A stretch of 64,000 bases of DNA, taken from positions 4,650,001-4,714,000 of the forward strand of contig NC_007925.1 in NCBI RefSeq assembly GCF_000013745.1. The letters run 5' to 3'. The position numbers were made by a program, and so were the translations under genes. This DNA is from Rhodopseudomonas_A palustris_F. Its GTDB lineage: Bacteria; Pseudomonadota; Alphaproteobacteria; Rhizobiales; Xanthobacteraceae. A model generated the notes under the pieces. It searched no databases. It was given only the letters and a program-made list of their open reading frames with translations, and was not told where the DNA came from. Positions 62,692 to 64,000 of the stretch are shown in pieces; position 1 is the stretch's first letter, and each line of letters begins with the position of its first letter.

Positions 62692-64000
62692 ATGGGGTCG
62701 ACAGTTTCGCTGCAGCCACTCACCGGCGCGGACCGTCGCCGACGTCTTCTGATCCACCTGGCGGCCCCCGGCGTTTTTGGATTGATCTCCCTTTTCCTCG
62801 GCGTCGACGACAATTGGGATCTGCGCCACTACCATCTCTATGGCCCATTTGCGCTGTTGAACGGCAAACTGGACATCGACTTCACGCCCGGCAGCTTCCA
62901 GATCTACTTCAATCCGACGCTCGATCTGGCCTACTATTTGATGATCCGCCACTGGCCGGCGATGCTGGCGGGCTTCACCTGGGGCTGCGTCCATGGCCTG
63001 AACTTCAATCTCCTGTTTGAAATCATCCGCCGCGCTCTTCCCAACCTCCCGGAGCGCGATCGTCTGCGCGTTCCGTTCTGGCTGAGTGTCGCCGGCATCC
63101 TGACGCCGAATTTCTTTTCCGAAATCGGCAACACCATGGGCGACAACGCCACGGCGCTGTTCATCCTGTCGGCGCTGCTCGTCATCCTCACAGCGAGGCC
63201 GCGGCTGCAGGCCGCCGCGACGGCCGCCGCGACGGCCGCCGCCTGCTGGATCGGGGGCGCCGGGCTGCTCGCCGGGCTCGGCATGGGTCTCAAGCTGACC
63301 AATTGCGTCCACGTTGCGGCGCTTGGTCTTGCCTTGTTCATCATTCCGGTTCCCTGGACGCGCCGGCTCGCGCTCGTCGTCGCCTTCGGACTGGGCGTGG
63401 TGGGCGGCGCGGCGATCACCGGCGGATCTTGGCATCTGACGATGTGGCGGGCGTTCGGTAACCCGCTATTTCCGCAGTTTACGTCGCTATTTCCCAGCGA
63501 ATTGGCGCCGAATTTCAGCATTATCGACAGGTCGTTCTTGCCGACGACGATCGGCGAGCACCTACTGTGGCCGTTCATCTTCACCCTGGCGCCGCGGCGC
63601 ACAGGGCAGGCCAGCTTCCATCAGGCGATCTGGGCGGTGAGCTACCTCTCGTTCTGGGTCTACGCCGCAACGGCCCTGATTCGGCGGTGGCACGGCGTGG
63701 CCGCTCGACGGTTCGAGCCGCAGCAATGCTACCTGCTGACGTTTTTCGCGATCGCCTATCTGCTCTGGATGATGGTGTTCAGCATCGCGCGCTATCTCGT
63801 TCCGATCGAAATGTTGACCCCGCTCGTTGTGGTTCTGCTGCTACGGGGAATATTCTCGGATCAGACCGCACGATGGATCGCCACGCCGCTGCTGATCGCG
63901 GCGACGCTGGTGTTCGTCGCGGGCGGGGTGCGTTTCTGGGGGCATCAGCGCTGGGCCGACCCGCCCTACCGGGTCGATCGACCGGAGCTCACCGACGTGG
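62692..64000 (+). CDS. Multi-pass membrane protein, partial (runs off the end)
   Basis: The frame from ATG 62692 stays open to the end of the window: at least 436 codons. It is not fully listed among frames closed within the window because it has no stop here. Several membrane segments; first periplasmic loop LGVDDNWDLRHYHLYGPFALL and ITGGSWHLTMWRAFGNPLFP. DDxxDLxxYHxY loops are common in GT-C-like glycosyltransferases and mannosyl-type transferases, so a glycan role is possible. No named family recognised. Starts 26 nt after the ctrA terminator. Confidence 0.75.
   Translation, partial: MGSTVSLQPLTGADRRRRLLIHLAAPGVFGLISLFLGVDDNWDLRHYHLYGPFALLNGKLDIDFTPGSFQIYFNPTLDLAYYLMIRHWPAMLAGFTWGCVHGLNFNLLFEIIRRALPNLPERDRLRVPFWLSVAGILTPNFFSEIGNTMGDNATALFILSALLVILTARPRLQAAATAAATAAACWIGGAGLLAGLGMGLKLTNCVHVAALGLALFIIPVPWTRRLALVVAFGLGVVGGAAITGGSWHLTMWRAFGNPLFPQFTSLFPSELAPNFSIIDRSFLPTTIGEHLLWPFIFTLAPRRTGQASFHQAIWAVSYLSFWVYAATALIRRWHGVAARRFEPQQCYLLTFFAIAYLLWMMVFSIARYLVPIEMLTPLVVVLLLRGIFSDQTARWIATPLLIAATLVFVAGGVRFWGHQRWADPPYRVDRPELTDV
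63211..63242 (+). repeat. 12-nt tandem repeat within the partial gene
   Basis: GCCGCCGCGACG is repeated 2.7 times (63211-63242) and encodes AAATAAATAA in a membrane segment. It looks like a slippage-prone tract. Confidence 0.6.

Noticed and set aside
1..64000. CRISPR arrays, rRNA genes, complete insertion sequences, prophage genes
   Set aside because: None seen. The repeats present are single palindromes, not regularly spaced arrays, and no transposase or integrase frame was recognised.

Overview
The window looks like chromosome of a GC-rich alphaproteobacterium of the Bradyrhizobium/Rhodopseudomonas group. The reasons are the divergent fliIJ and ctrA genes with GANTC sites and CtrA-type boxes between them, the codon usage, and the palindromic intergenic repeats. 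The placement is from family resemblance only; no search was run.

About 47 kb (1-47,560) is a very large surface-polysaccharide locus. It opens with a partial manC-like gene (minus), a glycosyltransferase, the dTDP-rhamnose genes rfbA-rfbB-rfbD and an O-antigen ABC exporter (wzm-wzt). A minus-strand block (7,451-14,472) holds a DUF5672 protein, an SDR, a sugar-phosphate cyclase resembling 2-deoxy-scyllo-inosose synthase, an 873-aa glycosyltransferase with a 217-residue tandem duplication, and an RgpF-like protein. Divergent from it is an 846-aa glycosyltransferase-RgpF fusion. A compact plus-strand operon follows (17,486-25,873): SDR, two glycosyltransferases, a CapK-like adenylate-forming enzyme, a polysaccharide deacetylase, wecB and another glycosyltransferase. 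Then come a methyltransferase, a glycosyltransferase (minus) and rfbC.

From 29,165 to 41,625 lies the most striking part. A UbiA-type phosphoribosyltransferase fused to a HAD phosphatase, DprE1 and DprE2 homologues, and an AftB-like GT-C protein together would make and use polyprenyl-phosphoryl-D-arabinose, as in mycobacteria and in the Azorhizobium noeCHOP system. Beside it is a second DprE1/DprE2-like pair, this time with a GtrB/DPM1-type GT2 and a 958-aa multi-membrane protein. That suggests in-membrane 2'-epimerisation of a different lipid-linked sugar. A CDP-sugar operon (41,787-46,468: SDR, rfbF, C-methyltransferase, RmlC-like epimerase, SDR) and a YbhN/AglD-type membrane protein close the locus at a tRNA-Ile2(CAU) gene.

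After the tRNA come a sulfotransferase-like gene and an MFS transporter (both minus), flhA, a 66-aa membrane peptide with a strong terminator, an ECF sigma/anti-sigma pair, and a lower-GC AAA_13 ATPase with a zinc-hook CxxC (RloC-like, probable defence gene). An adenine/adenosine deaminase gene flanked by near-identical hairpin repeats is next, then fliJ, fliI, ctrA and the start of a multi-pass membrane protein running off the end. CtrA-type motifs precede flhA, fliI and ctrA, so the master regulator probably controls the flagellar genes around it.
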